Of a DNA stretch of 49,602 bases, positions 35,247-45,015 are shown piece after piece. Position 1 is the first letter of the stretch, and each line of letters begins with the position of its first letter. A program made the position numbers and the translations under genes. Source of the DNA: Helicobacter mehlei (GTDB taxonomy: Bacteria > Campylobacterota > Campylobacteria > Campylobacterales > Helicobacteraceae); assembly GCF_003660265.1 (NCBI RefSeq), contig NZ_QXQP01000012.1, positions 1-49,602 of the forward strand, given 5' to 3'. The notes under the pieces are model-generated. The model was not told the origin of the DNA and ran no database searches. It saw nothing but the letters and a program-made list of their open reading frames with translations.

Positions 35247-35777
35247 CTACTTTTTCATCACGATTTGCAAATCAGGAGCACTTTTAAACTTCAAAGGCGC
35301 ACCGCCCTCCTGCAGAGGATCGGCATGGGGCGCGCTCACACTGATGCGTTGCGAGGCATCCAATTTGCTTTTTAAAACCTCATAGCGTAAAGCTAATTTG
35401 TCAAACAAGACCTGCAAGGGTCTCTCAAATGGGGTTTTAAAACTCAAAGGGCTATCCCCATAGTAAAGCGAAGCATGGCGATTCCCCACTTCATAGCACA
35501 AACGAGCCACCTGTGCCGTGCTATCAGTATAGACATGGAGGGTGGGAGTGGGGATAATGTTGATAGCAATCAGGCTTGTGGCATCTTCAAAGAGAATATC
35601 CCCATCGCATAAGCCCATCTTGGGGGGGTTTTTGAGCTTAAGAACCAACTCCGCACCTTTTTGTGAAGTGAAACGCCCCATTCTCTTTTGGGCATCAAAC
35701 CACTCCAAATCGATAAAATCTAGCTCCTTAGAGCTACCCCCCTCCTTTAAATTCCCTAAAATGCTTTCTATGCGCAA
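35247..35777 (-). CDS. ureE: Urease nickel metallochaperone UreE
   Basis: 176 residues with the N-terminal peptide-binding domain ([20 protein letters not shown]) and the C-terminal metal-binding domain ([14 protein letters not shown]). UreE hands nickel to UreG. There is no His-rich tail as in Klebsiella; the C-terminus ends LQIVMKK. It begins 9 bases after ureI. Confidence 0.93.
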   Translation of the reverse strand: MRIESILGNLKEGGSSKELDFIDLEWFDAQKRMGRFTSQKGAELVLKLKNPPKMGLCDGDILFEDATSLIAINIIPTPTLHVYTDSTAQVARLCYEVGNRHASLYYGDSPLSFKTPFERPLQVLFDKLALRYEVLKSKLDASQRISVSAPHADPLQEGGAPLKFKSAPDLQIVMKK

Positions 35778-35786
35778 AGCTTGACC

Positions 35787-36380
35787 TCAAGACCAGTGTT
35801 GGATGAAGAGCAACCAAGCGGGAATCCAAGCGGTGATCACGCCTTCGATGATGGCAAGCCATGGGACAAATTTGCCTAAGCTTTTGCCCAGTGCACATTC
35901 AATCCAACCAGTGAGCCACAACACGCCCCAAGCGAGCCAAATAAACGCCCACCAATCACCCTCGGTAATGCCCAAAAGGCGGTGATCATCAAGCGCATCT
36001 GAGTAGTGGGAGAGGATCGCTGCGGGGATGGTGTTGATGGTAACAAACAAACAATACCACCCATAAGGCTTCCAATCCAAATTATAGATGTTGTTGATCG
36101 CCGCATACATATAGGTGAAACCGAATAACAAGCCAGTAGCAGGTCCATAGAAGTTAATCAAGTGGTGAGATACTTGAGCGACATCCTCTGCACCTGTTAC
36201 TGCGGGTGTGGGGTTGAAAGTGGAATAGACGATGGCAATCACATTACAGATGATGGAAAGCCCGCCTACAAACACATTCATCACGGCCTTGCTTCTAGCA
36301 TCGACATTGGCAAGCCCGCAAACCCCGTTGCTAATCAAAACGATTGCAACATACAACAGCACAAGTCCTAACATGACCAT
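35787..36380 (-). CDS. ureI: Acid-gated urea channel UreI
   Basis: 197 residues, six membrane segments of the AmiS/UreI family. It lets urea through the inner membrane when the periplasm is acid and so matches urease activity to pH. Loop residues such as HYSDALDDHR place protonatable His in the periplasmic loops, as needed for gating. It has its own TATAAT promoter in the 187-base gap after ureB. A gated UreI is the mark of gastric Helicobacter. Confidence 0.95.
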   Translation of the reverse strand: MVMLGLVLLYVAIVLISNGVCGLANVDARSKAVMNVFVGGLSIICNVIAIVYSTFNPTPAVTGAEDVAQVSHHLINFYGPATGLLFGFTYMYAAINNIYNLDWKPYGWYCLFVTINTIPAAILSHYSDALDDHRLLGITEGDWWAFIWLAWGVLWLTGWIECALGKSLGKFVPWLAIIEGVITAWIPAWLLFIQHWS

Positions 36381-36480
36381 CCTTTGGTGAAAATTTAGAG
36401 TTTCCTATCGCCCCCATCACGCACGCAAAACCCCCAAAACAAGTGCTGTAGGCTGTGGCGAAAAAAATTCTCTTGACTTC

Positions 36481-36486
36481 ATTATA
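36481..36486 (-). promoter_or_regulatory. -10 element upstream of ureI
   Basis: On the minus strand the gap between ureB and ureI contains GGTTTATAATGAAG, with TATAAT about 100 bases before the ureI ATG. It suggests separate transcription of ureIEFGH in addition to read-through from ureAB, as known in H. pylori. Confidence 0.5.
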
Positions 36487-36567
36487 AACCAATAAAGTAA
36501 ATCGACTCCCCCCAACAATGCCAAAAATCAAAACAGAAAACCCCCTCCATCCCTCCTTAAAAAAGAC

Positions 36568-38277
36568 CTAGAACAAGTTGTAAAGTTGTGCTAGGCTGAT
36601 TTTGTCTGCTGCTTTAGAGGTAACTTCCTTACCATCTACTTTCACTTTGTAGGTTTCAGGATTGACCTCAATGTGAGCGGTCACATCGTTGAATTTGAGA
36701 TCTTTTTTGGTGATGTTGCGGCAGTTTTTAACTGGCAAAACCACTCTTTGCAAGCCCAATTCTTCCTTGATGCCGTTGTCATAAGCCACTTGGGACACAA
36801 AAGTAATATTGGTATCAAATTTGGCTTTGCCATGGTGGCCAAACATTTCGCGGTAATACACGGGTTGGGGAGTGGGGATAGACGCATTAGCATCGCCCAT
36901 TTGAGAAAGCGCGATGAATCCGCCCTTAATGATCATGTTGGGTTTAATGCCAAAGAAAGCGGGGCTCCAAAGTACCAAATCCGCAAATTTGCCCACTTCT
37001 ACAGAGCCGACATATTCAGAAATGCCGTGTGCAATGGCAGGATTGATGGTGTATTTGGAGATGTAGCGTTTAATGCGGAAGTTGTCATTATCGCCTTTTT
37101 CCTCAGGCAAGCGACCAAATTCTTTTTTGTTTTTGTCCGCTGTTTGCCAAGTGCGTGTGATAACCTCGCCTACACGGCCCATGGCTTGGGAGTCAGAGCT
37201 AGTAATAGAGAAAATCCCCATATCGTGGAGTTTATCTTCAGCGGCGATTGTTTGGGGACGAATCCTAGAATCAGCAAATTGGACATCTTCTTTGATGTTT
37301 TTATCCAAGTGGTGGCACACCATCAACATATCCATGTGTTCGGCTTCTGTATTCACGGTGAAAGGGATGGTGGGGTTGGTAGAGGCTGGTAGGATATTAA
37401 ATTCGCCAGACATTTTAATGACATCAGGAGCGTGTCCCCCACCAGCACCTTCAGTGTGGAAAGTGTGGATAGTGCGCCCAGCAATGGCTTGCAAAGTGTC
37501 TTCCACACAGCCCGCTTCGTTCAGGGTATCGGTGTGGATAGCCACTTGCACATCGTATTTGTCAGCCACATTCAAGCAATGGTGAATCGCTGCAGGTGTA
37601 CTACCCCAGTCTTCGTGGATTTTAAAGCCAATGGCTCCAGCTTCGAGTTGATCAACTAGGGATGGTTCATAGGATACATTCCCCTTACCTAGATAGCCCA
37701 AGTTCATGGCATATTCTTCAGAAGCGCGGAGCATGGTTTTGAGATTCCAGCGTCCTGGAGTGATGGTGGTCGCATTGGTCCCATCAGCAGGTCCTGTTCC
37801 CCCACCAATCATGGTTGTAATCCCGCTAGCAAAGGCAGTTGGGATTTGTTGGGGAGAAATAAAGTGGATGTGGGTGTCAATCCCACCGGCTGTAACAATC
37901 AAACCTTCGGCAGCCAAAGCCTCAGTAGCAGGACCCACGCAAAGATTGTTGCAAACGCCATCTTGCATGTCTTTATTACCCGCCTTGCCAATGCCATGGA
38001 TTTTGCCGTTTTTAATGCCAATGTCAGCTTTGTAAATGCCGGTGTAATCCACGATCAAGGCGTTGGTGATGACTAAATCGAGCTCATGGCTACTAGGGCT
38101 ATTGGTTTGCGCCATCCCATCGCGGATGGTTTTACCGCCACCAAACTTAATTTCTTCGCCGTAAGTGGTGCAGTCATGTTCGACTTCTAGGATTAGATCG
38201 GTATCACCCAATCTCACTTTATCGCCCGTAGTGGGCCCGTACATAGAAACATATTCTTTTCGAGAAATTTTTTTCAT
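36568..38277 (-). CDS. ureB: Urease catalytic subunit UreB
   Basis: 569 residues, the standard Helicobacter length. Nickel ligands are all present: H136 and H138 (GGIDTHIHF), the carbamylated Lys in [11 protein letters not shown], His in [11 protein letters not shown] and [13 protein letters not shown], Asp in SSDSQAMGR; the flap has MVCHHLDKN with the catalytic His. With UreA it forms the large Helicobacter urease that hydrolyses urea to ammonia and carbamate. Starts 15 bases after ureA. Confidence 0.98.
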   Translation of the reverse strand: MKKISRKEYVSMYGPTTGDKVRLGDTDLILEVEHDCTTYGEEIKFGGGKTIRDGMAQTNSPSSHELDLVITNALIVDYTGIYKADIGIKNGKIHGIGKAGNKDMQDGVCNNLCVGPATEALAAEGLIVTAGGIDTHIHFISPQQIPTAFASGITTMIGGGTGPADGTNATTITPGRWNLKTMLRASEEYAMNLGYLGKGNVSYEPSLVDQLEAGAIGFKIHEDWGSTPAAIHHCLNVADKYDVQVAIHTDTLNEAGCVEDTLQAIAGRTIHTFHTEGAGGGHAPDVIKMSGEFNILPASTNPTIPFTVNTEAEHMDMLMVCHHLDKNIKEDVQFADSRIRPQTIAAEDKLHDMGIFSITSSDSQAMGRVGEVITRTWQTADKNKKEFGRLPEEKGDNDNFRIKRYISKYTINPAIAHGISEYVGSVEVGKFADLVLWSPAFFGIKPNMIIKGGFIALSQMGDANASIPTPQPVYYREMFGHHGKAKFDTNITFVSQVAYDNGIKEELGLQRVVLPVKNCRNITKKDLKFNDVTAHIEVNPETYKVKVDGKEVTSKAADKISLAQLYNLF

Positions 38278-38292
38278 CGGATTGTCCTTTCC

Positions 38293-38997
38293 TTATTTTT
38301 TGTCGCAACCGCAATTAACAACGCCAAAACCATGTTCTTTGGCGCGCTTCAAGGCAAGTTTTTTGCCATCGGTATCGGCTTGGCGATCCACTAGAGAGTT
38401 AAAGCCGTAAATGCGTTGGTTACCACCAATTTGAATCAATTCCACGGTTTTCTTCTCACCGGGTTCAAAGCGCACAGCAGTTCCAGAAGCAATGTCTAAG
38501 CGTTTGCCATAGGCTTTTTCGCGATCAAATTCGAGAAGCTTATTAACTTCAAAGAAGTGGAAGTGAGAGCCCACTTGCACAGGGCGATCGCCTTTGTTAT
38601 GCACTTCTAAAGTGATGGCTTGTTTGCCCGCATTCAAAGTAATGTCTTCGTTTTTCAAAATCACTTCACCGGGAGCAAGTTTATGCCCACCATCTTCAAC
38701 GGGAGTGTGGATGGTTACCAGTTTTGTCCCATCAGGGAAATTAGCTTCAATCCCCACTTCGTGGATCATATGGGCCACACCGGGCATGACATCATCAGCT
38801 TTGAGCAAAGTCCTGCCTTCTTGCATCAAATCTGCTACACTTTTCTTACCCGCACGCGCTTCTTCCATCACATGGGCACTGATGAGAGCCACCGCCTCGG
38901 TATAATTGAGCTTAACGCCATTCGCTTTGCGTTTTTTAGCCAATTCGCCCGCATAATGCAACATGAGCTTGTCTAGCTCTTTAGGGGTCAATTTCAT
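38293..38997 (-). CDS. ureA: Urease structural subunit UreA (fused gamma-beta)
   Basis: 234 residues. The N-terminal 100 residues match the gamma chain ([18 protein letters not shown]) and the rest the beta chain ([29 protein letters not shown]), a fusion found only in Helicobacter ureases. The C-terminal extension is short (CGCDKK). AAGGAG lies 6 bases before the ATG. The upstream region holds AT-rich elements that may carry the promoter and a metal regulator site. Confidence 0.97.
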   Translation of the reverse strand: MKLTPKELDKLMLHYAGELAKKRKANGVKLNYTEAVALISAHVMEEARAGKKSVADLMQEGRTLLKADDVMPGVAHMIHEVGIEANFPDGTKLVTIHTPVEDGGHKLAPGEVILKNEDITLNAGKQAITLEVHNKGDRPVQVGSHFHFFEVNKLLEFDREKAYGKRLDIASGTAVRFEPGEKKTVELIQIGGNQRIYGFNSLVDRQADTDGKKLALKRAKEHGFGVVNCGCDKK

Positions 38998-39101
38998 CCT
39001 AAACTCCTTCTACCAAATTTGTATTATTGAATAGCTAGGCTACCAACGGGACGGATTCTAGTCTGTTTTGGCTAACCTTTGTTAATATCTTGGCATGCAA
39101 G

Positions 39102-39111
39102 ATAATATTAT
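39102..39111. promoter_or_regulatory. AT-rich palindrome upstream of ureA
   Basis: ATAATATTAT is a perfect 10-base palindrome about 105 bases upstream of ureA, between it and tRNA-Ser. NikR controls ureA in H. pylori through AT-rich half-sites; this one lacks the usual 11-base spacer, so it is only a candidate. Confidence 0.25.
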
Positions 39112-39159
39112 TTATTCTAAGTTGATCTTATTTGTCAAAAATATAAAAACAGGGGAAAA

Positions 39160-39247
39160 TGGCGGAGAGAAAGGGATTCGAACCCTTGAAGGCTCGCACC
39201 TTACACGCGTTCCAGGCGTGCTCCTTCAACCACTCGGACATCTCTCC
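39160..39247 (-). tRNA. tRNA-Ser(GGA)
   Basis: Read on the minus strand: acceptor GGAGAGA (39247-39241) pairs with TCTCTCC; the anticodon stem CACGC/GCGTG encloses loop CTGGAAC with anticodon GGA; a long variable arm follows, then T-loop GGTTCGAATCC. The 3' CCA is encoded (39162-39160). A class II tRNA of 88 bases. Confidence 0.95.
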
Positions 39248-39284
39248 AAGAGAACTATTCTAGTCTATAAAGGCTAAAAACACT

Positions 39285-39668
39285 CTAAAGCCACAAAAAA
39301 GACTGGAACACCGCACCATCTAAACGCAATTTGAGCACCTCTTCTAATTCTTCCTCCCGCTCAATCACTTTTAAAATACGCGCATCTAGTAAGTAGTCAT
39401 TAGCAATGCTTTGACACTCTTCTAGTTGGTTTTCTGCCAAGATATATGCCGGTTTAAAATTAGCCATTAAGGTACACTCTAAAGGGTTTTGCACCCATAC
39501 AGCGTATTTGACACCTTGATCGCTACAATGCTTAGAAAGTCCAAAAGCGTCTGTATTATAGGTTTGGAAAAAGGGGATCGTGTGGCTAGGTACTTGGGCG
39601 ATCGCCCGTATATCAGCTACGCATTTAAAGGGCATGCAGGGGATTTTAGGGTGTCCAAAAACTAACAT
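39285..39668 (-). CDS. Hypothetical protein downstream of rsmG
   Basis: 127 residues when started at ATG 39668 (MLVFGHPKIPCM), 7 bases inside the previous gene; a longer frame begins at 39701. It looks like a soluble alpha/beta domain (YAVWVQNPLECTLMANFKP; AYILAENQLEECQSIANDY) and fits a conserved Helicobacter protein of unknown role found after rsmG, as I recall. No enzyme motif recognised. Confidence 0.7.
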   Translation of the reverse strand: MLVFGHPKIPCMPFKCVADIRAIAQVPSHTIPFFQTYNTDAFGLSKHCSDQGVKYAVWVQNPLECTLMANFKPAYILAENQLEECQSIANDYLLDARILKVIEREEELEEVLKLRLDGAVFQSFLWL

Positions 39669-39880
39669 GAATCCCCCTTTTGCAAGCACGCTTGGCAACA
39701 ATAGGCACGCCCATTGCTAAAAAACGCTTCTTGGCTGGAAACATAGGTTTGGCAATGCGCACACTCTAATAAGCTCTCAATTTGGGAAGGATTAGAAGGA
39801 CGGGGTTTGCTCTTTTTGGGGCGCAAAAATAGCCAGCAAATCCAGCCAATGATGAGTAGGGGAATCAATAACCTAAGCAA
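39662..39880 (-). CDS. PP0621-like membrane-anchored zinc-ribbon protein
   Basis: 72 residues from a TTG at 39880, chosen because AAAGGAG sits right in front and the gene then overlaps the rsmG stop by 8 bases; the open frame reaches 39943 but that part is rsmG sequence. One N-terminal membrane helix (LLIPLLIIGWICWLFL), a basic stretch, then a C-terminal zinc ribbon (CAHCQTY ... YCCQACLQ). Function unknown. Confidence 0.7.
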   Translation of the reverse strand: MLRLLIPLLIIGWICWLFLRPKKSKPRPSNPSQIESLLECAHCQTYVSSQEAFFSNGRAYCCQACLQKGDSC

Positions 39881-40412
39881 AATCTCTCCTTTGGGAGTAA
39901 AAATAAACCCGTTTGCCATATACATGGCATTCGCAATCAGCACAAGCGATCTCGGTGCGTAGCTGGCTACCCTTGTAAAATAAAAAATGTCCTTGATTCC
40001 TTAAAAAAGGCACGCTTAAGGCAATCAAATCTTTGGCTTGCATCAAAGCTCGTGAGGTGATCAAATCCACTAACTCTGTTTTGGGGCTTAATGCCTCAAT
40101 GCGTACACGTTTGATCTCAAGATTATCTAATCCCAATGCCCCCTTTAAGTGGTGTAAAAAAGCCACTTTTTTAGCGTTGGGCTCCAACAGAATAAAGCGG
40201 GCATGGGGGCAAGCTAGACTTAAGGGGATGGCTGGAAAGCCCGCCCCACTCCCTATATCTAAGCAGGACCTAAAGGGCTGGATAAAGTCCAAAACTTGCA
40301 AGCTGTCTTGGATATTGTTCTTAATGTCTTGATGGCTTTTTGCACCGCTCAAATTATGCACACCCCCCCACTCTAAAAGCAAATGGGCAAATAGGTCTAG
40401 TTTAGCCCTCAT
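39873..40412 (-). CDS. rsmG: 16S rRNA (guanine-527 N7) methyltransferase
   Basis: 179 residues from ATG 40412, which overlaps the queA stop (ATGA). SAM-binding motif SCLDIGSGAGFPAIPLS, then FILLEPNAKKVAFLHHLK and ITSRALMQAKDLI, all typical of RsmG (GidB). It methylates G527 of 16S rRNA; loss gives low-level streptomycin resistance in many bacteria. Confidence 0.93.
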   Translation of the reverse strand: MRAKLDLFAHLLLEWGGVHNLSGAKSHQDIKNNIQDSLQVLDFIQPFRSCLDIGSGAGFPAIPLSLACPHARFILLEPNAKKVAFLHHLKGALGLDNLEIKRVRIEALSPKTELVDLITSRALMQAKDLIALSVPFLRNQGHFLFYKGSQLRTEIACADCECHVYGKRVYFYSQRRDFA

Positions 40413-41437
40413 AAGATCAACATCCCATCGCCATAAGAATAAAAACGATAATGGTGTTCTATGGCAATTTTGTAGAGTTCTAGGCATTTGTCCAAGCCCA
40501 CCATAGACGCGACCAACATGATTAAAGTTGATTCAGGCAGATGAAAATTAGTCAGTAGGGCTTGGGCGTGCCTAACGGGATTGCCTGGGTGCAAAAAGAG
40601 ATTGCAAGGTTCAAGCCCAAAACCCCTTTTGTAATGCTCCGTGGCTCTTAAAGCAGTGGTGCCCACACATAAAATGTAGGGGGCATTGTCTAGGGCCTCC
40701 CCCGCTTGTGGGGATACCTGCACAAACTCGGCGTGCATGGGGTGTTGCCTGATATCCTCACTCTGTACGCTTAAAAAAGTCCCCGCCCCCACATGCAAGG
40801 TGATAAAAACATGCCTAAAGTTCTTTAATAAGTGGTTTTTTGCGCTCTGTGAGAAATGTAAAGATGCGGTGGGCGCAGCAATGGCTCCGGGATATTTAGC
40901 AAAGACGCTTTGGTAATCTTGCAAATCTTGCACCTCATCAGAGCGTTTTAAATAAGGTGGGAGGGGCACATGCCCTAAGAGTTCCAACATCTCTAAAACC
41001 CCTGCCCATTCTAAAAACCCCTCTCTCTCCTTGATAAAACGCACCAAGCGCATGCCATTTTCTAACACTTTTTGCACTTGGACACAATACCCATGCCTTA
41101 AATCAAGTACCAAACCTGCACGCACTCTCCCACGCATTTGCACCATACAGTCCAATAAACCTTGAGGCTGGTGGATCAAAATCTCTACTGGTTTGCCCTG
41201 CTCTTTGTACCCATAAAGGCGGGCCTTGATCACTTTGGTATCATTGAGAACCACAAGGGCATTGGGGGGGAAAAAATTAAAGATTTCTTTAAAAGTTGTG
41301 TGGGTGAGTTTGTCACTGGTGCGTTCATAGACCATTAATTTAGCCTCTTCTTTGGGACTAATGGGGTGCGTCGCGATCAAGTGTGGTGGCAAATGGTAGG
41401 TATAGCTCGTGCGCAAGAACTCTCTAGGGACGGGCAT
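40409..41437 (-). CDS. queA: S-adenosylmethionine:tRNA ribosyltransferase-isomerase
   Basis: 342 residues. It builds the epoxyqueuosine precursor on tRNA from SAM. Family blocks: SYTYHLPPHLIATHPI, LVVLNDTKVIKARL, VFAKYPGAIAAPTASLHF and LTNFHLPESTLIMLVA. The ATG overlaps the tatC stop by one base (TAATG). Confidence 0.96.
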   Translation of the reverse strand: MPVPREFLRTSYTYHLPPHLIATHPISPKEEAKLMVYERTSDKLTHTTFKEIFNFFPPNALVVLNDTKVIKARLYGYKEQGKPVEILIHQPQGLLDCMVQMRGRVRAGLVLDLRHGYCVQVQKVLENGMRLVRFIKEREGFLEWAGVLEMLELLGHVPLPPYLKRSDEVQDLQDYQSVFAKYPGAIAAPTASLHFSQSAKNHLLKNFRHVFITLHVGAGTFLSVQSEDIRQHPMHAEFVQVSPQAGEALDNAPYILCVGTTALRATEHYKRGFGLEPCNLFLHPGNPVRHAQALLTNFHLPESTLIMLVASMVGLDKCLELYKIAIEHHYRFYSYGDGMLIL

Positions 41438-42138
41438 TAGAGTTTGGAAGCGGGATTAACCCATTTGGCGATTAAAATAGAGAGTCCATAGAGTCCAATG
41501 AGGGGGAGTGCCATTAGGACCTGACTCATCACATCGGGGGGGGTGATGATGGCGGCGATGATAAAGATCACCACAATGGCATATTTGAAGTAATTTTTCA
41601 AACTTTCATCGGTGATCAAACCCACTTTGGCTAAGAAAAACGCCAAAACCGGCAATTCAAACGCAATGCCAAAACCTAGAATCAAACGGGTAAAAAAGCT
41701 CACATAGCTAGAAGCAGAGATATTGGCCTCAAAAACCGCATTCCCAAAGGTAGAGAGGTAATTGATCACAAAGGGGAAGACAATGTAGTAAGAAAATGAT
41801 GCGCCTGCAATAAACATCAAAGTTCCAAAGAAAACAAAGGGCAAAACCACCTTTTTTTCATTTTTATAAAGCCCGGGAGCGATAAAAAGCCATGCTTGCC
41901 AAAAGATCACGGGCATGGACACCACTAAAGCAGCAAAAAAACTCACCTTGATAGCCACCATGATTCCCTCAATCGGGGAAATCTGTATGAGCTTACCATG
42001 GTAGGAAGCTTTGATCCACTCAAAAATAACCTGCCAAAAATGGAAACACAGCCCGAAGGTGACTACTAAAACGGCGATGGAGATCAGCAGGCGTTTGCGT
42101 AAATCTTGTAAATGGGGTTTGAGATCATCTAGGAGCAT
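41437..42138 (-). CDS. tatC: Twin-arginine translocase subunit TatC
   Basis: 233 residues, six membrane segments. N-terminal HLQDLRKRLL and the cytoplasmic region with a conserved Glu (FGIAFELPVLAFFLAKVG) are TatC marks. It recognises the twin-arginine signal. It starts 14 bases inside the end of tatB and has no clear ribosome binding site, so translation is likely coupled to tatB, which matters because tatB is frameshifted upstream. Confidence 0.95.
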   Translation of the reverse strand: MLLDDLKPHLQDLRKRLLISIAVLVVTFGLCFHFWQVIFEWIKASYHGKLIQISPIEGIMVAIKVSFFAALVVSMPVIFWQAWLFIAPGLYKNEKKVVLPFVFFGTLMFIAGASFSYYIVFPFVINYLSTFGNAVFEANISASSYVSFFTRLILGFGIAFELPVLAFFLAKVGLITDESLKNYFKYAIVVIFIIAAIITPPDVMSQVLMALPLIGLYGLSILIAKWVNPASKL

Positions 42139-42536
42139 CGGGGGGTTTTTTCTCCAAACTCACTTTAGGTTTCTCATCAGCATGCACCTCCTCAGCCAAA
42201 CTATCTAAGGGGTTGTCTTTGGCAATGCTTTGGGTGATTTCTTTGAACTCTTGCAACTCCTTGATCTCCTTGACCTCTTCTAGTTCTCTTTTTAAAGAGT
42301 TTTGCACATTCTGCGCGCTTTCTTCAAAATATTTTTTGTATTCCAAAGACTGTTGCCTAAGTTCCTCGATGTGAATCTCCTTATCTAGAGTCTCTTTAGC
42401 ATCACTGAGCGTTTTTTTTAACCGCACGGAAACACTTAACAATATCCACTAAAGCCTTAGGGAATTTTTCAGGTCCTAAAAAAATGATGGCGACCACAAG
42501 CACGACCAATAACTCAAAAAAACCCATTCCAAACAT
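42125..42536 (-). pseudogene. tatB: tatB, interrupted by a frameshift in an A8 tract
   Basis: The N-terminal frame from ATG 42536 reads MFGMGFFELLVVLVVAIIFL then GPEKFPKALVDIVK, a classic TatB membrane helix, hinge and amphipathic helix. After FRAVKK it runs into TGA at 42404-42402 (44 residues). The rest of TatB (TLSDAKETLDKEIHIEELRQ to the end) lies in the next frame. The break is at a run of eight A on the coding strand (plus T8, 42412-42419); seven A would restore one continuous protein of about 136 residues. It could be an assembly error, a switchable contingency site, or corrected by slippage. Confidence 0.8.
42412..42419 (-). repeat. A8 homopolymer at the tatB frame break
   Basis: Eight T on the plus strand. 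Loss of one base rejoins the two tatB frames. Confidence 0.85.
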
Positions 42537-42607
42537 GACCTGATTATAGCATATTACTCGATAAGATGAGCACCTCTGTATTAATTTGTTTGTAAGCTAA
42601 AATTAAA

Positions 42608-42613
42608 TATAAT
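42608..42613 (+). promoter_or_regulatory. -10 element of the rpoD operon
   Basis: TATAAT in AAATATAATACG, 75 bases before the rpoD start, in the 152-base gap between the divergent tat and rpoD genes. Confidence 0.5.
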
Positions 42614-42688
42614 ACGTACGTTTTTCTCTTTCTAAATTGTTGCTGTGGCGTTGGTGCGCCTACTCCAAATTGTATAGGATGTTTGAAC

Positions 42689-44563
42689 ATGGAAAATGCT
42701 AACCACAAATCTACCAAAAACCCCCATAAAATTCAAGAAGAGCTAGAACAACTCTTCCAAGAGAGCGACTCTAGTGTTTCTTATGAGCGCATTGTGGATA
42801 TTATCCAAAAAATCCCCACGCTAGCACAGATCAAGAAGATCAAGGATTTGGCACTCAAATACCACAAGAGTTTCATACACTCCTCAGAATATGCGCTCAC
42901 TTCTCTCCACTCTATGGAAAGAAAAACGACACGCAAACGATCCAAAGCCTTAGAAGAAGAGGAGGACAGCCTTGACTTTATCAAGGAAAAGGAATTGCAC
43001 GAGTGGTCTAGGAGCGATAGTCCCGTGCGGATGTATTTACGCGAAATGGGCGAAATCCCACTTTTGAGCAAAGATGAGGAAGTGGAATTAAGCAAACAGA
43101 TCAAGCTAGGCGAAAACATTATCTTAGATGCCATCTGTTCTGTGCCTTATTTGATTGACTTCATCTATGGCTATAAAGAGGCGTTGATCAATCGCGAAAG
43201 ACGAGTCAAGGAGTTGTTTAGAAACTTCGATGACGAGGAGAGTGCGACCAAGAAAGACGAGGAAGTTGAGATGGAGGAGGGCGAAGATGAGGAAGGCTTG
43301 GAGGTGAAAAAAAATCTCTCCGAGAAGGATAAAAATCGTGTTGAAAAAGTCTTGGAGAGCTTTAAAGCCCTAGATAAGGCCAAAAAAGATTGGCTCAAAT
43401 CGCTCAACACTCCGCCCACTTCTCAAGAGGACGAGCTTTTATACGCCTTGACTTTGGCCTATAAACGCCGTGTGTTGAAAGAAAAGCTCTACGACCTAGG
43501 ACCCACAAGCAAGCTCATCAGCGAATTGGTCAAAGCAATGGAAACTTCACTTAAAAGTGGGGATGGGTTTGAAAAGGAACTCAAACGCCTCGAATACAAG
43601 CTGTCTTTGTTCAATGAAAGCCTTATTGAGAACCACAGAAACATTTTAAAGACCATCACCACCATGAGCAAGGAGGAGATTGCTAGCATGGTCCCAGAGG
43701 CAACCATGATCAGCATTTACATGGAGATTAAAAAGCTCTTCCAAACTAAGGAGGCGAGCGAAGATGGCTTTGATTTAGAACCTAGCAAACTCAAGGAGAT
43801 TTTAGAGCAAATCAAGCGGGGCAAGCTCATTTCAGATAAAGCCAAAAACAAAATGGCACGCTCCAACTTACGCCTTGTGGTGAGCATCGCTAAACGCTAT
43901 ACCTCCCGTGGGTTGCCCTTTTTGGACTTGATCCAAGAGGGTAATATTGGTTTGATGAAGGCGGTGGATAAGTTTGAACATGAAAAAAATTACAAGTTTT
44001 CCACTTACGCCACTTGGTGGATCAAACAAGCCATTAGCCGTGCAATCGCCGATCAAGCCCGCACTATTCGCATCCCCATCCACATGATCGACACCATCAA
44101 CCGCATCAACAAGGTCATGCGCAAGTGCATGCAAGAAAATGGCAAGGAGCCAGATTTAGATTTGGTGGCCAAGGAGGTGGGTTTGCCTTTAGATAAGGTC
44201 AAAAATGTGATCAAAATCACTAAAGAGCCTATTAGCCTCGAGTCGCCGGTGGGCAACGATGATGATGGCAAATTTGGGGACTTTGTGGAAGATAAAAATG
44301 TGGTCGGCTCGATGGAACATATCATGCGTGAGGACTTAAAAGCCCAGATTGATGGGGTGCTCGATCAACTCAACGAACGCGAAAAATCCGTGATCCGTAT
44401 GCGCTTTGGTTTGCTTGAAGACGAGAGCGATCGCACGCTAGAAGAGATTGGCAAAGAGCTCAATGTTACGCGCGAGCGGGTACGCCAAATTGAGAGCAGT
44501 GCCATTAAAAAATTGCGTAGCCCCCAATATGGGCGTTTGCTCAGAAGCTACTTGCGTATATGA
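42689..44563 (+). CDS. rpoD: RNA polymerase primary sigma factor (sigma-80)
   Basis: 624 residues from ATG 42689 (AGGA 9 bases upstream; a TTG at 42683 is less likely). Region 1.2 [16 protein letters not shown], a large acidic non-conserved insert (about 190-215, [15 protein letters not shown]), regions 2.1-2.4 [19 protein letters not shown] through [18 protein letters not shown], region 3, and region 4.2 [18 protein letters not shown]. It directs housekeeping transcription. The gene overlaps the phosphatase gene by 4 bases. Confidence 0.97.
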   Translation: MENANHKSTKNPHKIQEELEQLFQESDSSVSYERIVDIIQKIPTLAQIKKIKDLALKYHKSFIHSSEYALTSLHSMERKTTRKRSKALEEEEDSLDFIKEKELHEWSRSDSPVRMYLREMGEIPLLSKDEEVELSKQIKLGENIILDAICSVPYLIDFIYGYKEALINRERRVKELFRNFDDEESATKKDEEVEMEEGEDEEGLEVKKNLSEKDKNRVEKVLESFKALDKAKKDWLKSLNTPPTSQEDELLYALTLAYKRRVLKEKLYDLGPTSKLISELVKAMETSLKSGDGFEKELKRLEYKLSLFNESLIENHRNILKTITTMSKEEIASMVPEATMISIYMEIKKLFQTKEASEDGFDLEPSKLKEILEQIKRGKLISDKAKNKMARSNLRLVVSIAKRYTSRGLPFLDLIQEGNIGLMKAVDKFEHEKNYKFSTYATWWIKQAISRAIADQARTIRIPIHMIDTINRINKVMRKCMQENGKEPDLDLVAKEVGLPLDKVKNVIKITKEPISLESPVGNDDDGKFGDFVEDKNVVGSMEHIMREDLKAQIDGVLDQLNEREKSVIRMRFGLLEDESDRTLEEIGKELNVTRERVRQIESSAIKKLRSPQYGRLLRSYLRI

Positions 44564-45015
44564 AACCCCAAAGCCTCTTATTTTTATGTTTGGGCAATAT
44601 CTGCCGTTCCATGTTGGCACGGGGTATTGCACTTGAGCTGATCCAAAAGCAACAATTAAATTTAAAAGTCGATGGGGCGGGTATTTCTAACTACCATGAG
44701 GGCGAACATGCCCACCCACCCATCATTGCCCTAGCCAAAAGGCATGGCATTGATTTAACTCCCTTTAAAAGCAAACCCATTACCCAAACCTTAGCCACCC
44801 GTCATGATTGGATCATTGCCATGGATACAAGCAATGTCAAATCTCTAGGCACGCTGGGCATCACCCACCCCCACATTTACAAATTAGGGGACTTTGGACT
44901 AGGCGGAATAGACATCCCCGATCCTTACACCTTCACCCAAGAGAAAGATTTAGAGCAGGTCTATGGGCTCATCACTCAGGGAGTTCAAGAACTCTTAAAG
45001 CATTGCCATGCCTAA
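44560..45015 (+). CDS. Low-molecular-weight protein-tyrosine phosphatase
   Basis: 151 residues. Catalytic P-loop CLGNICRS close to the N-terminus and the general acid in IPDPYTF near residue 125. Such enzymes act on tyrosine or arginine phosphate, or on polysaccharide synthesis kinases. Its ATG overlaps the rpoD stop (ATGA), so it is made together with the primary sigma factor, and it overlaps the following peptidase gene by 8 bases. Confidence 0.9.
   Translation: MKPQSLLFLCLGNICRSMLARGIALELIQKQQLNLKVDGAGISNYHEGEHAHPPIIALAKRHGIDLTPFKSKPITQTLATRHDWIIAMDTSNVKSLGTLGITHPHIYKLGDFGLGGIDIPDPYTFTQEKDLEQVYGLITQGVQELLKHCHA

Noticed and set aside
36673-37392. 239-codon open frame antisense to ureB
   Set aside because: It mirrors codon structure of the highly conserved ureB, has no ribosome binding site and no recognisable protein features.
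39160-39247. tRNA-Ser as an integration site
   Set aside because: No integrase, no direct repeat of the tRNA 3' end and no foreign genes beside it.
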